Notes under the pieces: generated by a model | Seen by the model: only the letters and a program-made list of their open reading frames with translations | What the model was told of the DNA's origin: nothing | Databases searched by the model: none | Translations under genes and position numbers: made by a program | In this document: positions 8,666-18,173 of the stretch, one piece after another | Layout: each line of letters starts with the position of its first letter | Numbering within the stretch: the first letter of the stretch is position 1 | Source of the DNA: Bacillus sp. 2205SS5-2 | Lineage (GTDB): Bacteria > Bacillota > Bacilli > Bacillales > Bacillaceae_K | DNA length: 64,000 bases | Assembly (NCBI RefSeq): GCF_037024155.1 | Contig: NZ_JAYKTS010000021.1 | Location: 1 to 64,000, forward strand | Direction: 5' to 3'

Positions 8666-8674
8666 ATTATACCA
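8666..8674 (-). promoter_or_regulatory. Extended -10 promoter of the aminotransferase
   Basis: On the minus strand TGGTATAAT is a perfect extended -10 hexamer, 32 bases before the chosen start codon; the -35 is poor. The rest of 8690-9060 shows no gene. Confidence 0.5.
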
Positions 8675-9069
8675 CAACTTTTGTGCATCCTAAATCACGA
8701 AAGTAAGCGAACAGCTTAACCATCTCAAACTCTCAGCAATCTCTACCCTTTCACTTGAACTGTTCGAAAATTACCAGATTGTTTCAAGGTAAGAATAGGT
8801 ATCCAAGTATCATATTCTTTGGCGGTTAAAGTGCCTTTCATTCCCTCACTCTTTAAGAAAATTACATGTCTACTGAATTATTTTATGAGTGAAAAGGAAA
8901 GTGGTTATAATTAAATAACTCTTTTTCAAATTGGTAGATCTCTTCTACTTTGAGGATTTCTTTTTACGAATCTGAAATTTGATTGGAATCTAATCAGTTA
9001 ATCGAATAAACAAAAAACTTAAAATTCCGTCTATTCAATCAACTATATCTTATTTTGGGGATAACAATG

Positions 9070-9075
9070 TATAAT
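9070..9075 (+). promoter_or_regulatory. Candidate -10 box of the symporter gene
   Basis: TGTATAAT in the 50 bases before the symporter start matches a sigma-A extended -10. No convincing -35 is present. Confidence 0.35.
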
Positions 9076-9117
9076 CCTTCTAAGGAAATCATTTGAATAT
9101 TCTAGGAGGACACTCGA

Positions 9118-10305
9118 ATGAAAAAGATTGGTTTACTGCCTAAAATACTTTTAGGAATTAGTTTTGGAATTGTAGTAGGTGCGTTTTCGCCCCAGGAGTT
9201 CGTAAGACTTTTGGCTACCTTTAATGGGTTATTTGGTAATTTTCTTGGATTCACGATTCCATTAATCATCATTGGATTTATTGCGCCAGGAATCGGAACT
9301 ATGGGCAAAGGGGCAGGCAAACTTCTCGGTGTAACAACGGTTCTGGCATACGGCTCAACGGTTTTAGCTGGACTATTGGCGTTTACAGTCGCAAAAAGTA
9401 CTTTTCCTACATTATTAGTGAATCAAACTTCTTCATCTTTCGAAAATCCCGAAGAAGCCCTATTAAAAGGATTTTTCACAGTTGAAATGCCTCCACTCAT
9501 GGGAGTAATGACCGCCCTGCTGATTGCTTTTACGCTTGGTCTAGGAATGGCTGCCATCAAAGGGGATGCACTGCAAAAAGGAATGAATGAATTTAAAATG
9601 ATCGTTGAACTTGTCATTGAAAAAATCATTATTCCTCTTTTACCGTTGCACATCCTTGGCATTTTTGCCAACATGACACAAGGCGGACAAGTTAGTACAA
9701 TCATGTCTGTCTTTGCTAAAGTGTTTGTATTGATTTTGATCCTTCACGGCCTCTTCTTACTATTTCAATACATTGTTGCCGGGTCCATTCGAAAACAAAG
9801 CCCATTCATGATGATAAAAGAGATGCTTCCTGCTTATTTCACCGCTCTTGGAACGCAATCTTCTGCATCCACCATTCCAGTCACGTTGGAGCGCTCGAAA
9901 AAATTAGGAGTAAGAGAACGTATTGCCGATTTTTCCGTTCCATTACTGGCGACGATTCATCTATCAGGTAGCACGATCACCCTCGTGAGTTGCGCGATGG
10001 CCGTCATGTTTATTCAAGGTGAAGCCCTCTTGTTCAGTCAATTATTTCCCTTCATCTTGATGCTTGGAATTACGATGATTGCTGCACCTGGAGTTCCTGG
10101 AGGTGCTGTGATGGCCGCGCTTGGCTTACTTGAAACGATGCTTGGATTTGGTCCAACCATGACCTCATTGATGATAGCCTTGTATCTGGCTCAAGATAGC
10201 TTTGGTACAGCTTGCAACGTAACTGGTGATGGTGCGATTACTTCTATCGTTGACAAACTAACTCAAAAAAAACAGGGTATTGTTAGTCAGGTGAAAGCTA
10301 GCTAG
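9118..10305 (+). CDS. Dicarboxylate/amino acid:cation symporter (DAACS family)
   Basis: This 395-residue polytopic membrane protein belongs to the glutamate-transporter-homologue family. It shows the early helix LFGNFLGFTIPLIIIGFIAPGIG, the first re-entrant hairpin serine-rich segment GTQSSASTIPVTLE, the following LSGSTITLVSC helix, and the substrate/sodium-binding APGVPGGAVMAALGLLE with a late DSFGTACNVTGDGA segment. It should import an acidic or small neutral amino acid or a dicarboxylate with sodium or protons; the substrate is not determined. AGGAGG lies eight bases before the ATG. It is a single-gene unit ended by a strong terminator. Confidence 0.85.
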   Translation: MKKIGLLPKILLGISFGIVVGAFSPQEFVRLLATFNGLFGNFLGFTIPLIIIGFIAPGIGTMGKGAGKLLGVTTVLAYGSTVLAGLLAFTVAKSTFPTLLVNQTSSSFENPEEALLKGFFTVEMPPLMGVMTALLIAFTLGLGMAAIKGDALQKGMNEFKMIVELVIEKIIIPLLPLHILGIFANMTQGGQVSTIMSVFAKVFVLILILHGLFLLFQYIVAGSIRKQSPFMMIKEMLPAYFTALGTQSSASTIPVTLERSKKLGVRERIADFSVPLLATIHLSGSTITLVSCAMAVMFIQGEALLFSQLFPFILMLGITMIAAPGVPGGAVMAALGLLETMLGFGPTMTSLMIALYLAQDSFGTACNVTGDGAITSIVDKLTQKKQGIVSQVKAS

Positions 10306-10325
10306 GAAACGATACATTAAAGTTG

Positions 10326-10378
10326 AAGTGCCATTTTGGGGGTGTAGCATGCTGCGCTCCTGAAATGGTGCTTTTTTT
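10326..10378 (+). terminator. Terminator of the symporter gene
   Basis: AAGTGCCATTTTGGGGG pairs with CTCCTGAAATGGTGCTT and is followed by seven Ts. Confidence 0.85.
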
Positions 10379-10539
10379 GGATTTTAAGATTCGTATTGAT
10401 TGATAGACTTGACCTTTTGTTTTGAATTTACTAGACTTTTTGATTCTGATACTTTTCCCACAATACTGAAAAAAAACCTTTAGCATTCAATAGCCAAAGG
10501 AAAAAATGATTCAAATAACTCACAACTTCTATCTACAAG

Positions 10540-10641
10540 TCAATTTTTTTTAATGATTTTTGCAGGATTTCCACCAACTACAACATTAACAGGAATATCT
10601 TTTGATAAATCTATCATATATTTACTAATTTACTTAAAAAA
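10540..10641 (-). pseudogene. 3' fragment of a hexapeptide acyltransferase gene
   Basis: Only the last ~26 codons remain: MIDLSKDIPVNVVVGGNP then AKIIKKN and a TGA at 10540-10542. This is the characteristic C-terminal end of maltose/galactoside O-acetyltransferases of the left-handed beta-helix family. The upstream part is cut away exactly where the inverted-repeat element at 10643 begins, so that element or an associated deletion probably destroyed the gene. Confidence 0.65.
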
Positions 10642-10642
10642 A

Positions 10643-10872
10643 GCTTCTTCGCTATTTAGTATTTAGTTCAAACAACTATGTAGGTTTCAGAACTCAATCA
10701 ATTATTCTTGTAACAGGTGGTGAATGCTGAGCGAGCAATTGAACTCATTCCTTTGTCCGGTTTGGTTTTTCGCTTGTTTTAATCAATATGTAGAATCCTG
10801 ACATTAAGCTAAAATGGTAGCATCAATTGAACCCTAGAAAATTGTCTTGTCAACACTAAATAGCGAAGAGCC
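10643..10872. mobile_element. ~230-bp element with ISL3-like terminal inverted repeats
   Basis: The left end GCTTCTTCGCTATTTAGTAT and the right end (reverse complement GGCTCTTCGCTATTTAGTGT) match over about 18 bases with one indel. Poly-A flanks on both sides make a target duplication hard to define. Terminal GGCTCTTCGC resembles ISL3-family ends. No open frame is carried, so this looks like a MITE or an internally deleted IS. Confidence 0.6.
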
Positions 10873-10951
10873 TAAAAAAATGAAGAGAGTTCAAAGATTA
10901 GTTGAAAAATAATTCTACTCCAATAGCTTTCTATCCTTAGATTTCCACAAT

Positions 10952-10996
10952 AAAAAAGCTATTTCAACGGAGTTAACAAGTCGAAATAGCTTTTTT
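10952..10996. terminator. Terminator of the TraB-family gene
   Basis: AAAAAAGCTATTTC and GAAATAGCTTTTTT form a long stem just below the stop at 11007. Flanking A and T tracts make it work in both directions. Confidence 0.85.
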
Positions 10997-11006
10997 AAAA
11001 ATACTC

Positions 11007-12182
11007 TTACAAATTTTCTAAAAATAATCGAACTACATCGGCTCCCCCGATAAAAGTTCCTAAAGAACTCCCGACATTAGCTAATACGACGATCAACAAA
11101 ATTCGGGTAACTTTATTGCCCCAAAGTCCTTTCATGGTTAACACATCATCTGCAAGTGTTTCAAAGTCGCCTACATTAGGTCTTCGTAAATAAGCTTGTA
11201 CAAATCCGGCAAACCAGCCGGCAGCGATCAGAGGATTAAGTGAAGTAATCGGTGCAGCTACGAACGCTGTCAGAATTGCGAGAGGATGCCCTAAAGCAAT
11301 CGCTGTTCCAATCGCAGAAAACGAACCATTCCAAAGCACCCAACTTAAAGTTTGCTGAACCCCTGCAGAGGGATTCATGAGGAATGTATAGGTAATAACC
11401 GCTAGGATTATGACCGGGATTCCCCAACCAATTACTTTTGGCAAGATGGACTTTTTCGGACGCTCGGATAATCGGGTTAAATCATGTTTCTTCTTGATTT
11501 CTTGTTTAATGCCAGGAACATGAGCTGCCCCTAAAACGGCGACTATTTTCTTACCAGGAGCCTCTTTGATTTTCTGTGATAAATATTGATCACGTTCATC
11601 AATGAGTGGCGTTTTTAACTTAGGAAAAGTTTCTGTGAATTCATTCAGCATCGAGTCAAGCATATCTTGAGATTTCATTTTCTCAAGCTCTTCTTCTGAG
11701 ATTGTTTCTTTACTAAAGATGCTATAAATCAATTGCATCATGAGCTTTGCTTTTCCAGTCAAACCCACTCCGCTCCAAATACGAGCAAAGGTTATTTGAA
11801 TATTTCTGTCAGCGAGCACAAGATCTGCTCCTACTTCTTTTGCAGATTCAATTCCTTGAATCATTTCTTGTCCCGCTTGAATCCCTAATTGTTTTGCCAT
11901 TCTTCTTTGGAATGAAGAAATAACAAGATTCATTAAGAGTAAAGTTGCTTTTCGTTCCTTAATAACTTTAAAAATATCGGTGTTTTTCCACTTATCTCCA
12001 TCAATGATGGATTGATAGCGCTGCTCATCAAGTTCCACACAAACACTATCTGGTTTTTCCGCTTCAATCACGGCTTTCACTTGCTCGGCGCTTTGCTTGG
12101 AAACATGCGCGGTGCCAATGAGAATAAATTCTTTCCCATCTAGTTCTATTCTCGTAATGTTTTTTTCGTTTTCCATCGACAT
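11007..12182 (-). CDS. TraB-family membrane protein
   Basis: A 391-residue protein of the TraB/PrgY type. Residues 1-~230 form a soluble domain with the family hallmarks: near-N-terminal GTAHVSKQSAE, CVELDEQRY, LADRNIQITFARIW, and AVLGAAHVPGI, which supplies the second conserved GxxH. The remainder is membrane-embedded, with several hydrophobic segments (VIGWGIPVIILAVITYTFL, ILTAFVAAPITSLNPLIAAG, ILLIVVLANVGSSLG). The enterococcal relative TraB shuts down pheromone activity and is related to Tiki-type metalloproteases, but function here is not established. The SD AAGGAAGG precedes the ATG at 12182; a second ATG lies two codons in. Monocistronic. Confidence 0.8.
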   Translation of the reverse strand: MSMENEKNITRIELDGKEFILIGTAHVSKQSAEQVKAVIEAEKPDSVCVELDEQRYQSIIDGDKWKNTDIFKVIKERKATLLLMNLVISSFQRRMAKQLGIQAGQEMIQGIESAKEVGADLVLADRNIQITFARIWSGVGLTGKAKLMMQLIYSIFSKETISEEELEKMKSQDMLDSMLNEFTETFPKLKTPLIDERDQYLSQKIKEAPGKKIVAVLGAAHVPGIKQEIKKKHDLTRLSERPKKSILPKVIGWGIPVIILAVITYTFLMNPSAGVQQTLSWVLWNGSFSAIGTAIALGHPLAILTAFVAAPITSLNPLIAAGWFAGFVQAYLRRPNVGDFETLADDVLTMKGLWGNKVTRILLIVVLANVGSSLGTFIGGADVVRLFLENL

Positions 12183-12282
12183 AGACTACCTTCCTTTTAT
12201 CCGTTGACTGAATCACAGAACATGAATTTCATCCTATTTTATCATGAAAAAAAAGTTTGAGGGAAAAATGAATGACATTTGT

Positions 12283-12642
12283 TTAAATCGATTCAAGCTC
12301 AGAAACAGTTCGCTCATTCACTTCTTCACCTGTATTTAATGTAGATTTTGGCTCAACAAATAGCACATGTACCTCTTCTTCTGCTACTGGTAGATGCTCA
12401 ACACCCTTAGGGATAATCAAAAATTCCCCCTCGTTTAACCAAACGTCTCTATCTCGAAATTTTATCAGTAATTTCCCCTTAATGACAAGAAACATCTCAT
12501 CTTCTTGTTCATGTTGATGCCAAACAAATTCTCCATGCAATTTTGCTAACTTCACATGTGCATCATTCACTTCTCCGACAATTTTTGGACTCCAATGTTC
12601 GGTAAACATAGAAAGTTTTTCTTTTATAATTACTTTTTCCAT
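12283..12642 (-). CDS. Single-domain cupin protein
   Basis: This is a 119-residue small cupin. Cupin motif 1 reads HQHEQEDEMFLVIKGKLLI, giving the usual two histidines and a glutamate for metal binding. Motif 2 is GEFLIIPKGVEHLPVAEE with the fourth histidine ligand. Such proteins serve as metal-dependent isomerases, dioxygenases or ligand sensors; nothing in the context narrows it. The start is the ATG at 12642 because GAGAGGATG lies at SD distance; the frame extends upstream to 12681 without better support. Confidence 0.75.
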   Translation of the reverse strand: MEKVIIKEKLSMFTEHWSPKIVGEVNDAHVKLAKLHGEFVWHQHEQEDEMFLVIKGKLLIKFRDRDVWLNEGEFLIIPKGVEHLPVAEEEVHVLFVEPKSTLNTGEEVNERTVSELESI

Positions 12643-12726
12643 AAAAATCATCCTCTCTCCCAGTTTTCTTCTTCCGTTCAATACAGGAAAATCTGTTAAT
12701 CAATGTAATCATACATCATGAATCTA

Positions 12727-12864
12727 CTAACCACTTATAGTCTTCCAATAAGCATCGGACCCATAATGTTTGTATACGAATCTCATCGTTTGTTCATTTC
12801 GTGATAAATGATTGACATGATTTCCCAGATGAAACCCCTCGGAAAATACAAGATTGAACTCCAT
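12727..12864 (-). CDS. Possible 45-residue small protein
   Basis: An ATG at 12864 opens a 45-codon frame (MEFNLVFSEGFHLGNHVNHL at the start, KHYGSDAYWKTISG at the end) in the gap between the helicase and cupin genes. Its composition looks coding, rich in His, Asn, Tyr and Trp, but the SD is weak (TTTAGAG directly before the ATG). It may be the tail of a decayed gene rather than a true small gene. Confidence 0.3.
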   Translation of the reverse strand: MEFNLVFSEGFHLGNHVNHLSRNEQTMRFVYKHYGSDAYWKTISG

Positions 12865-12923
12865 CTCTAAAGATTTTATTTCATACTTTCATGAATTTAA
12901 AGGAGGATACAATCTATCTCTAC

Positions 12924-15900
12924 TCATTGAATCATCAAAATTTCCTTAATATCTTCTTCGGTAAGTCCAGATGACGCTTTTTCATCAGGATCAATTAACT
13001 CTTCAATGAGATGGCGTTTTTTCTCCTGAAGTTCATTCATCTTCTCTTCAATTGTCCCACTGGCAATAAGTTTAATGACTTGAACGATGTTTCTTTGCCC
13101 CATGCGATGGGCACGATCGGCTGCTTGTTCTTCTACAGCCGGATTCCACCATGTGTCGAATAATATCACGGTATCCGCACTAGGCAAATTGAGTCCGGTG
13201 CCACCGGCTTTCAACGAAATTAAAAAAACATCTCGTTCACCGACGTTATAACGATGACATAACTCTACACGCTCTTCGGAAGGAGTGGACCCGTCTAAGT
13301 AGAAGTAGGGCATTCCTTTGGTGGCCAACTCTCGTCCGATTATTCCTAACATTTTAGTGAATTGGGAAAAAATCAACACCCGCCTACCCGAATTTTTCGC
13401 TTCCTCGAGAACATTCATGAGTTGTGTCAATTTTGATGAACCACCTTGATAACCATCCACAAAAAGACCCGGATGACAACAAATTTGGCGTAATCTTGTA
13501 ATACCAGCCAATATTTTTATGCGATTTTTCGAGAGTGTATCCTTGTCTAAATGCTTCAAGGTATCTTGACGAAGCTTGGCCAAATACGCAGCGTAGAGTT
13601 TTTTCTGTTGGGGATAAAGTTCCACATTTTCTCGATATTCCTGCTTTTGCGGCAGCTCAGCAAGTACATCTTCCTTTACTCTTCGAAGCATAAAAGGACG
13701 AACTCTGCGTGCAATGGTTCTTCTTGTCAGCTGACTGTATTCTTTTAAACCTAGGAATAATTGTGGAAACACCACATGAAAAATCGACCACAACTCTTCG
13801 ATTGAATTCTCAACAGGTGTTCCTGTGAGAGCAAAGCGGTGAGTCGCTTGGATTTTTTTGACTGCTCGAGCTGTTTGGGTTACTGGGTTCTTAAATGCTT
13901 GCGCTTCGTCGAAAAAAACAGCAGAAAATGTTTGTTTTTCATACCATAAAATATCGCGACGAATAATTGGATACGATGTAATCACTACATCCGCCTGAGC
14001 GCTTTCCATCTGTTTGCTTTTCCGCTGAGTAAGGTTGCCATCGAGCACTTTGACTTGAATGTCGGGAGTGAATTTAGCAAATTCATTTCGCCAGTTATAT
14101 GTTAAAGATGAAGGACAAACAATCAATGCTGGTTTTTTGTCACGACGAATATCGTTTAGAATGGACTGTAGGAAGGTAATGCTTTGCAGTGTTTTACCAA
14201 GCCCCATGTCATCAGCCAAAATGCCTCCAAATCCATAATGAGCGATTGTTTTCATCCATTGATAGCCCTGTATTTGATAGTCTCTTAAAATTGGTTTGAT
14301 CGTTTGTGGAACCTCGAATAACAAACTACCAGGATCACGAATACTGTTAAGAAAGTCACGAAATGATTCCTCTAATGCAAATCCCTCACTAGAATCTACC
14401 GTGTCCAATAGCTCTAGACATTGATTCATCGGTAGGTCTAGACCATTTGCTAGACTTTGCTTTTCTATTCCAGGATGGAGAAGAAATCGTTGAATTTCCT
14501 CTACCTCCCTCGTTTCAAGCGACAGTAAGGAACCATTTCGCAACCGATAATATTTCCGCTTTTCTTCTAATGCCGAGAGAAGTTGGTGAATCTCTCTTTC
14601 GGGAATATCGTCCATTTCAAATTTAAATTCGAGCCAGTTCGTCCGTTCTCGTTTGACTTTTACACGAATTTGCGGGCGGGCATTCCCTCTGAAAATTCGA
14701 TTTCGAACCGCCGTCGTCGCATAAATCCCGACCAATTTTTGCAGCTTTGGGACGGTGTAAGTCAAAAAGTCATACTCCAATTCTTCATTATGTAAAAAGT
14801 AACCGCCCTCCGTCTTCGCGAAAGAGCTCTCTTCCATATAAGACAGAATTTTTTCTTCCTTCTCTACATCGCGGACGACCATTGTACCATTTGGGAGTTC
14901 TCTGTTTTCCAATGGATTCAACAAGACATGTTCATATTGAAATTCAAGTCCTGCTAGTAATCGATTTTTCACCCGGTCCAAATAGAGCTTTGCCACCAGT
15001 GGCGTTTTCATAAACTGAGTAGTAATACTAGGGGCGATGGTCACTTTCCCTATTTTTTTTAAATCCATCGCTACTTTTTCTAAGAAGAAACTCATCTTTT
15101 CTTCTGGGATCCTTATTTCAGTCATCCTAGAATCCTCCAACATCCCCTTAAGTTCGGATAAACGGTCAAATTCCTCCTGCTTTAACAGGTGAAGAGCCCC
15201 GTCGTGATAGACCAGATGATAGAGAGTCAACAGCACCATTCTATTTAAACCTGTAATTTTCAGTGTATAGCCATGGTTCTTTCTTTCGGAAAAGTCGAAT
15301 GCTAAGGGGATAGGTTCTTTCGATATTCGCAAGCCTTGGACTGATTTGCCTTCCATTTCTAGTGTTACATCTGGTGCTTTTGTCAATAAGTTCATTAACT
15401 CTTCCCATGATGAGGGTGGAATTAAGAGGGTGGACGGTAAAGAGTCGAGTGTATTCTGATCATCATGATCTGCCATATACAGTTTTTCGTCCTGAATCAC
15501 GGTCATGAGTTTCCGGAGAATTGCCTCGGTCTCTGATTGAAAACAATGAGCCTTTGGATTGTATAAAAATTCATGTGAAAGCTTGTAGATGCGCCCCGCT
15601 TTAATATTGAACAGGAAATCCCGAATGTTTTCTACTTTTGTTGAGTTCATCTTGATGTCAATTCCGAATAAGTGCCGGTCCCCTCCCATCGAATGGACGG
15701 AACAGATTAATTCTAGCTCCAGGACTTCTCTCGTTTCAAAGTGGCGCTGATGAGCACTTGAACGGACCCCAGATGGATGAAAAAGCGTCAAAAAGTCCTC
15801 CGTTAAATCATTTGAATTCGATTTTCGTTGGATACTATTTAAAGCAATCAGAACAGCAGCTACATGCTGACAGTCTAGGTCGAAGGATGCAAGTTTTGGA

Positions 15901-16106
15901 CAACTACAGCTTGTTTGCAGGTCTTCATTAGAATCCAAGTTGACAGTAACATGAAAATCGTCTGAACCGATGACGGTTGCCTTACAGTGTTGAGTATCGG
16001 TCTCCTCGATTTGCACTTTTCCCTGCTTGTAGTAACTCTCTCCGCGTTTGAAGGAAACGGTCCCACATTGGTCGATGATGAGTTTTTGATTAATTTTGAT
16101 GTTCAT
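12924..16106 (-). CDS. SNF2-family DNA helicase with SWIM zinc finger (YwqA-like)
   Basis: This is a 1060-residue SWI2/SNF2 ATPase. The N-terminus holds a SWIM zinc finger (C67-S-C69, C79-Q-H81), followed by the long bacterial SNF2-associated region. The motor follows: ILRDYQIQGYQWM, Walker A DMGLGKT at 633-639, the Walker B-type FFDEAQAFKN, LTGTPVENS, and in the second RecA lobe FSQFTKM, YLDGSTPSEER, KAGGTGLNLPSADTVI and the arginine-finger region QAADRAHRMGQ. It should translocate on double-stranded DNA using ATP; bacterial relatives act in transcription recycling or repair. AAGGAG precedes the ATG. It stands alone with no restriction or defence genes beside it. Confidence 0.88.
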   Translation of the reverse strand: MNIKINQKLIIDQCGTVSFKRGESYYKQGKVQIEETDTQHCKATVIGSDDFHVTVNLDSNEDLQTSCSCPKLASFDLDCQHVAAVLIALNSIQRKSNSNDLTEDFLTLFHPSGVRSSAHQRHFETREVLELELICSVHSMGGDRHLFGIDIKMNSTKVENIRDFLFNIKAGRIYKLSHEFLYNPKAHCFQSETEAILRKLMTVIQDEKLYMADHDDQNTLDSLPSTLLIPPSSWEELMNLLTKAPDVTLEMEGKSVQGLRISKEPIPLAFDFSERKNHGYTLKITGLNRMVLLTLYHLVYHDGALHLLKQEEFDRLSELKGMLEDSRMTEIRIPEEKMSFFLEKVAMDLKKIGKVTIAPSITTQFMKTPLVAKLYLDRVKNRLLAGLEFQYEHVLLNPLENRELPNGTMVVRDVEKEEKILSYMEESSFAKTEGGYFLHNEELEYDFLTYTVPKLQKLVGIYATTAVRNRIFRGNARPQIRVKVKRERTNWLEFKFEMDDIPEREIHQLLSALEEKRKYYRLRNGSLLSLETREVEEIQRFLLHPGIEKQSLANGLDLPMNQCLELLDTVDSSEGFALEESFRDFLNSIRDPGSLLFEVPQTIKPILRDYQIQGYQWMKTIAHYGFGGILADDMGLGKTLQSITFLQSILNDIRRDKKPALIVCPSSLTYNWRNEFAKFTPDIQVKVLDGNLTQRKSKQMESAQADVVITSYPIIRRDILWYEKQTFSAVFFDEAQAFKNPVTQTARAVKKIQATHRFALTGTPVENSIEELWSIFHVVFPQLFLGLKEYSQLTRRTIARRVRPFMLRRVKEDVLAELPQKQEYRENVELYPQQKKLYAAYLAKLRQDTLKHLDKDTLSKNRIKILAGITRLRQICCHPGLFVDGYQGGSSKLTQLMNVLEEAKNSGRRVLIFSQFTKMLGIIGRELATKGMPYFYLDGSTPSEERVELCHRYNVGERDVFLISLKAGGTGLNLPSADTVILFDTWWNPAVEEQAADRAHRMGQRNIVQVIKLIASGTIEEKMNELQEKKRHLIEELIDPDEKASSGLTEEDIKEILMIQ

Positions 16107-16373
16107 GTGATTGGCTCCTTCTCTGGGACAAAGGGAGAGGTACCTTGTCTTATTTTGTAGTCAAACAATTCTATGAAAAACGAATATTTAATTTTGGGAT
16201 TGAATTTGATTAGGGGTTGATTGATTTTGTATTGGTGTGTTAGGAGGACATTGAAAGAATTATACTCTCAATGCCCTCAAACTTACCAAATATCAATCTC
16301 TCAAATTAATTTAGCCGTGTTATTCTGAGAGACATGATTTCATTTTAACATGAAAATTTTAGGGCAAGGCAAC
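16107..16373. other. Intergenic hairpin region
   Basis: GAGGACATTGA at 16244-16254 pairs with TCAATGCCCTC at 16268-16278, but no T-tract follows. No gene is visible. Confidence 0.3.
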
Positions 16374-16910
16374 CTAACTGTCGTCATGTGCCAAATACTT
16401 ATCCATACGGATGTCAGACCACATTTTACCTTGCCAATAGGTGAAGTCATTAATACGGCCAATTTCTTGGTAGCCTAACTTTTGATAGAGCTTCTGTGCT
16501 TGCTGATTAAATTCGAATACACCTAATTCAATCCGTTGAAGACCTTGCGCCTTTATTTGTTCCTCTAAATACTGTAAAGCTAAGAAACCAATTCCTTTGC
16601 CTCTCCCTTCTTTCTCTCCGATTGTAATACCAATCCAGGCCGTTCGAGGCTCTTTTTTAAAAAGATGAGCTGGATCAATCATATAATTCATCTCCCCAAT
16701 CAGCTTATCGTCTAAATAAATGAGGAAGATTTGATGATGTGCGAGCCGTTTTGATAAATCCTCATGGTTCATAAGCCCACGTCGTTCTAATTCTTCTTTA
16801 TTTTGATTTGGCCGAGTTAACGGGATTAACAAGGAATCGTTTTCCCACTGGTTTAATGCCGCAATAACTGGAGTGGTTGGTTCGCTTAACTGAATGTATT
16901 GAATGTTCAC
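16374..16910 (-). CDS. GNAT-family N-acetyltransferase
   Basis: A 178-residue acetyltransferase with the complete GNAT fold. It shows the strand IFLIYLDDKLIGEMNYMID, the acetyl-CoA loop ITIGEKEGRGKGIGFLALQYLEEQ (Q/RxxGxG/A motif) and the C-terminal ELGVFEFNQQAQKLYQKLGY segment typical of RimJ/RimL-like members. It should transfer acetyl from acetyl-CoA to an amine; the substrate is unknown. The SD GGAGCAC precedes the ATG at 16910. The 480 bases beyond the start (16911-17391) contain no gene I can support. Confidence 0.8.
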   Translation of the reverse strand: MNIQYIQLSEPTTPVIAALNQWENDSLLIPLTRPNQNKEELERRGLMNHEDLSKRLAHHQIFLIYLDDKLIGEMNYMIDPAHLFKKEPRTAWIGITIGEKEGRGKGIGFLALQYLEEQIKAQGLQRIELGVFEFNQQAQKLYQKLGYQEIGRINDFTYWQGKMWSDIRMDKYLAHDDS

Positions 16911-17391
16911 GGAGTGCTCCTTTCAAATGTCAGAGAAAAATTTATACCTTTGTTGAATCATTTTTAGGTAATTTCCAATACATATGTCCTATTGACAAGC
17001 TTAGTACTTTCATATTAAAAGGTTTTCATTGTTACGTGTTTTTTTAGGATTCATCTTATTCATTTTGATTGAATGACAATTATAAAATACTGATGATAAA
17101 CCACTAGTTAATGTGAATAGAATTCACTCAACTTACTCTCACAAGGATAATTTTACCTTAACCCCGCGCTCGACACAATACGAAACGTCCTGAGAAAAAT
17201 CTCCTAATAACAACCGACAGTAGAAATCCTTATTCCCGCAGAAAGTAACGAGTTAGCAGCAATTTTTTCAGGAGTACAAATATTTTTCCTATTTGCTATT
17301 TAATAATAGGACCAAAAAACCGATACTAATACAAGGTATACATTTTCTGTGTTAATACCCATTAATCATTAAGACAGCATAGAGGTGAACA

Positions 17392-17841
17392 ATGAGTAGC
17401 GAAGCCGTAACACATATCTTAAATTCAACCACACAAGCCATAAAAACAGTCGTTCCTTTTGAAATTAGTATCGAAAAGCCCACACTATTTAAAGAGATAA
17501 ATATCCATACTGAACTTGGGGTTATTGTCGGAATCACGGGCGATTTAAAAGGGACGCTTTATTTAACAACCTTAAAACAAACAAGTAATTTCATCGCGGA
17601 GAAAATGTATGGGATGTCATTGGACGGTGATATGTTGGTTTCTTTTCAAGGGGAGCTAGCAAACATGATTTCCGGAAATATGAGTCGAATCGTTTATGAA
17701 AAAGGGATTGAAATTGATATTACCCCTCCAACGATCGTTGAGGGAAAAGTAGTACCAGCAAAACATAAAATCGCGCTGGAGGTTAATGCCGTTGTCGGAG
17801 ATTTTGGAAAAATGAAAATTGTGCTTGCCTTAAATGACTAA
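17392..17841 (+). CDS. cheX: CheX-type chemotaxis phosphatase
   Basis: This is a 149-residue protein of the CheC/CheX/FliY phosphatase superfamily. The single active-site helix carries E88-L-A-N91 within FQGELANMISGNMSR, matching the ExxN motif that hydrolyses CheY-phosphate. Flanking strands (GVIVGITGDLKGTLYLTT, HKIALEVNAVVGDFGKMKIVLAL) fit the CheX fold, which has one active site rather than the two of CheC. AGAGGTG precedes the ATG and a terminator follows the stop. No chemotaxis or flagellar gene is nearby, so it acts in trans or on another phosphorylated response regulator. Confidence 0.8.
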   Translation: MSSEAVTHILNSTTQAIKTVVPFEISIEKPTLFKEINIHTELGVIVGITGDLKGTLYLTTLKQTSNFIAEKMYGMSLDGDMLVSFQGELANMISGNMSRIVYEKGIEIDITPPTIVEGKVVPAKHKIALEVNAVVGDFGKMKIVLALND

Positions 17842-17843
17842 AT

Positions 17844-17883
17844 AAAAAAGAGGAATCTCTAGAATCTTGAGATTCCTCTTTTT
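17844..17883 (+). terminator. Terminator of cheX
   Basis: AAAAAGAGGAATCTC pairs with GAGATTCCTCTTTTT immediately after the stop codon. Confidence 0.88.
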
Positions 17884-18173
17884 AGTGAGCACGCTAATGA
17901 AAACCCCTCTCTTACAGTAAGTCGTTCCATTTCCGAGGAGAAAATTCGAAGTAGCTTTATTAATAGCAGTTTTTTGGAAGGTTTAATAACATCCCTTTTA
18001 TCATACAAAATCACAATTTGGTATCCAAATAAAGTAATTATTGAAACAAGAATGAATTTTCTGCAAGAGTAAATGGTTTTTTATGTTAAAATAGATGAAA
18101 GCTTATTCAACTGACGAGCAGGAATACTTAACAAGAATGAAAAAACAAAAAGTTCAAAAGGGAGATTGGAGAT

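Noticed and set aside
8690-9117. Riboswitch or T-box before the aminotransferase or symporter
   Set aside because: I found no specifier loop, anti-terminator or known aptamer motif; only sigma-A-like -10 boxes.
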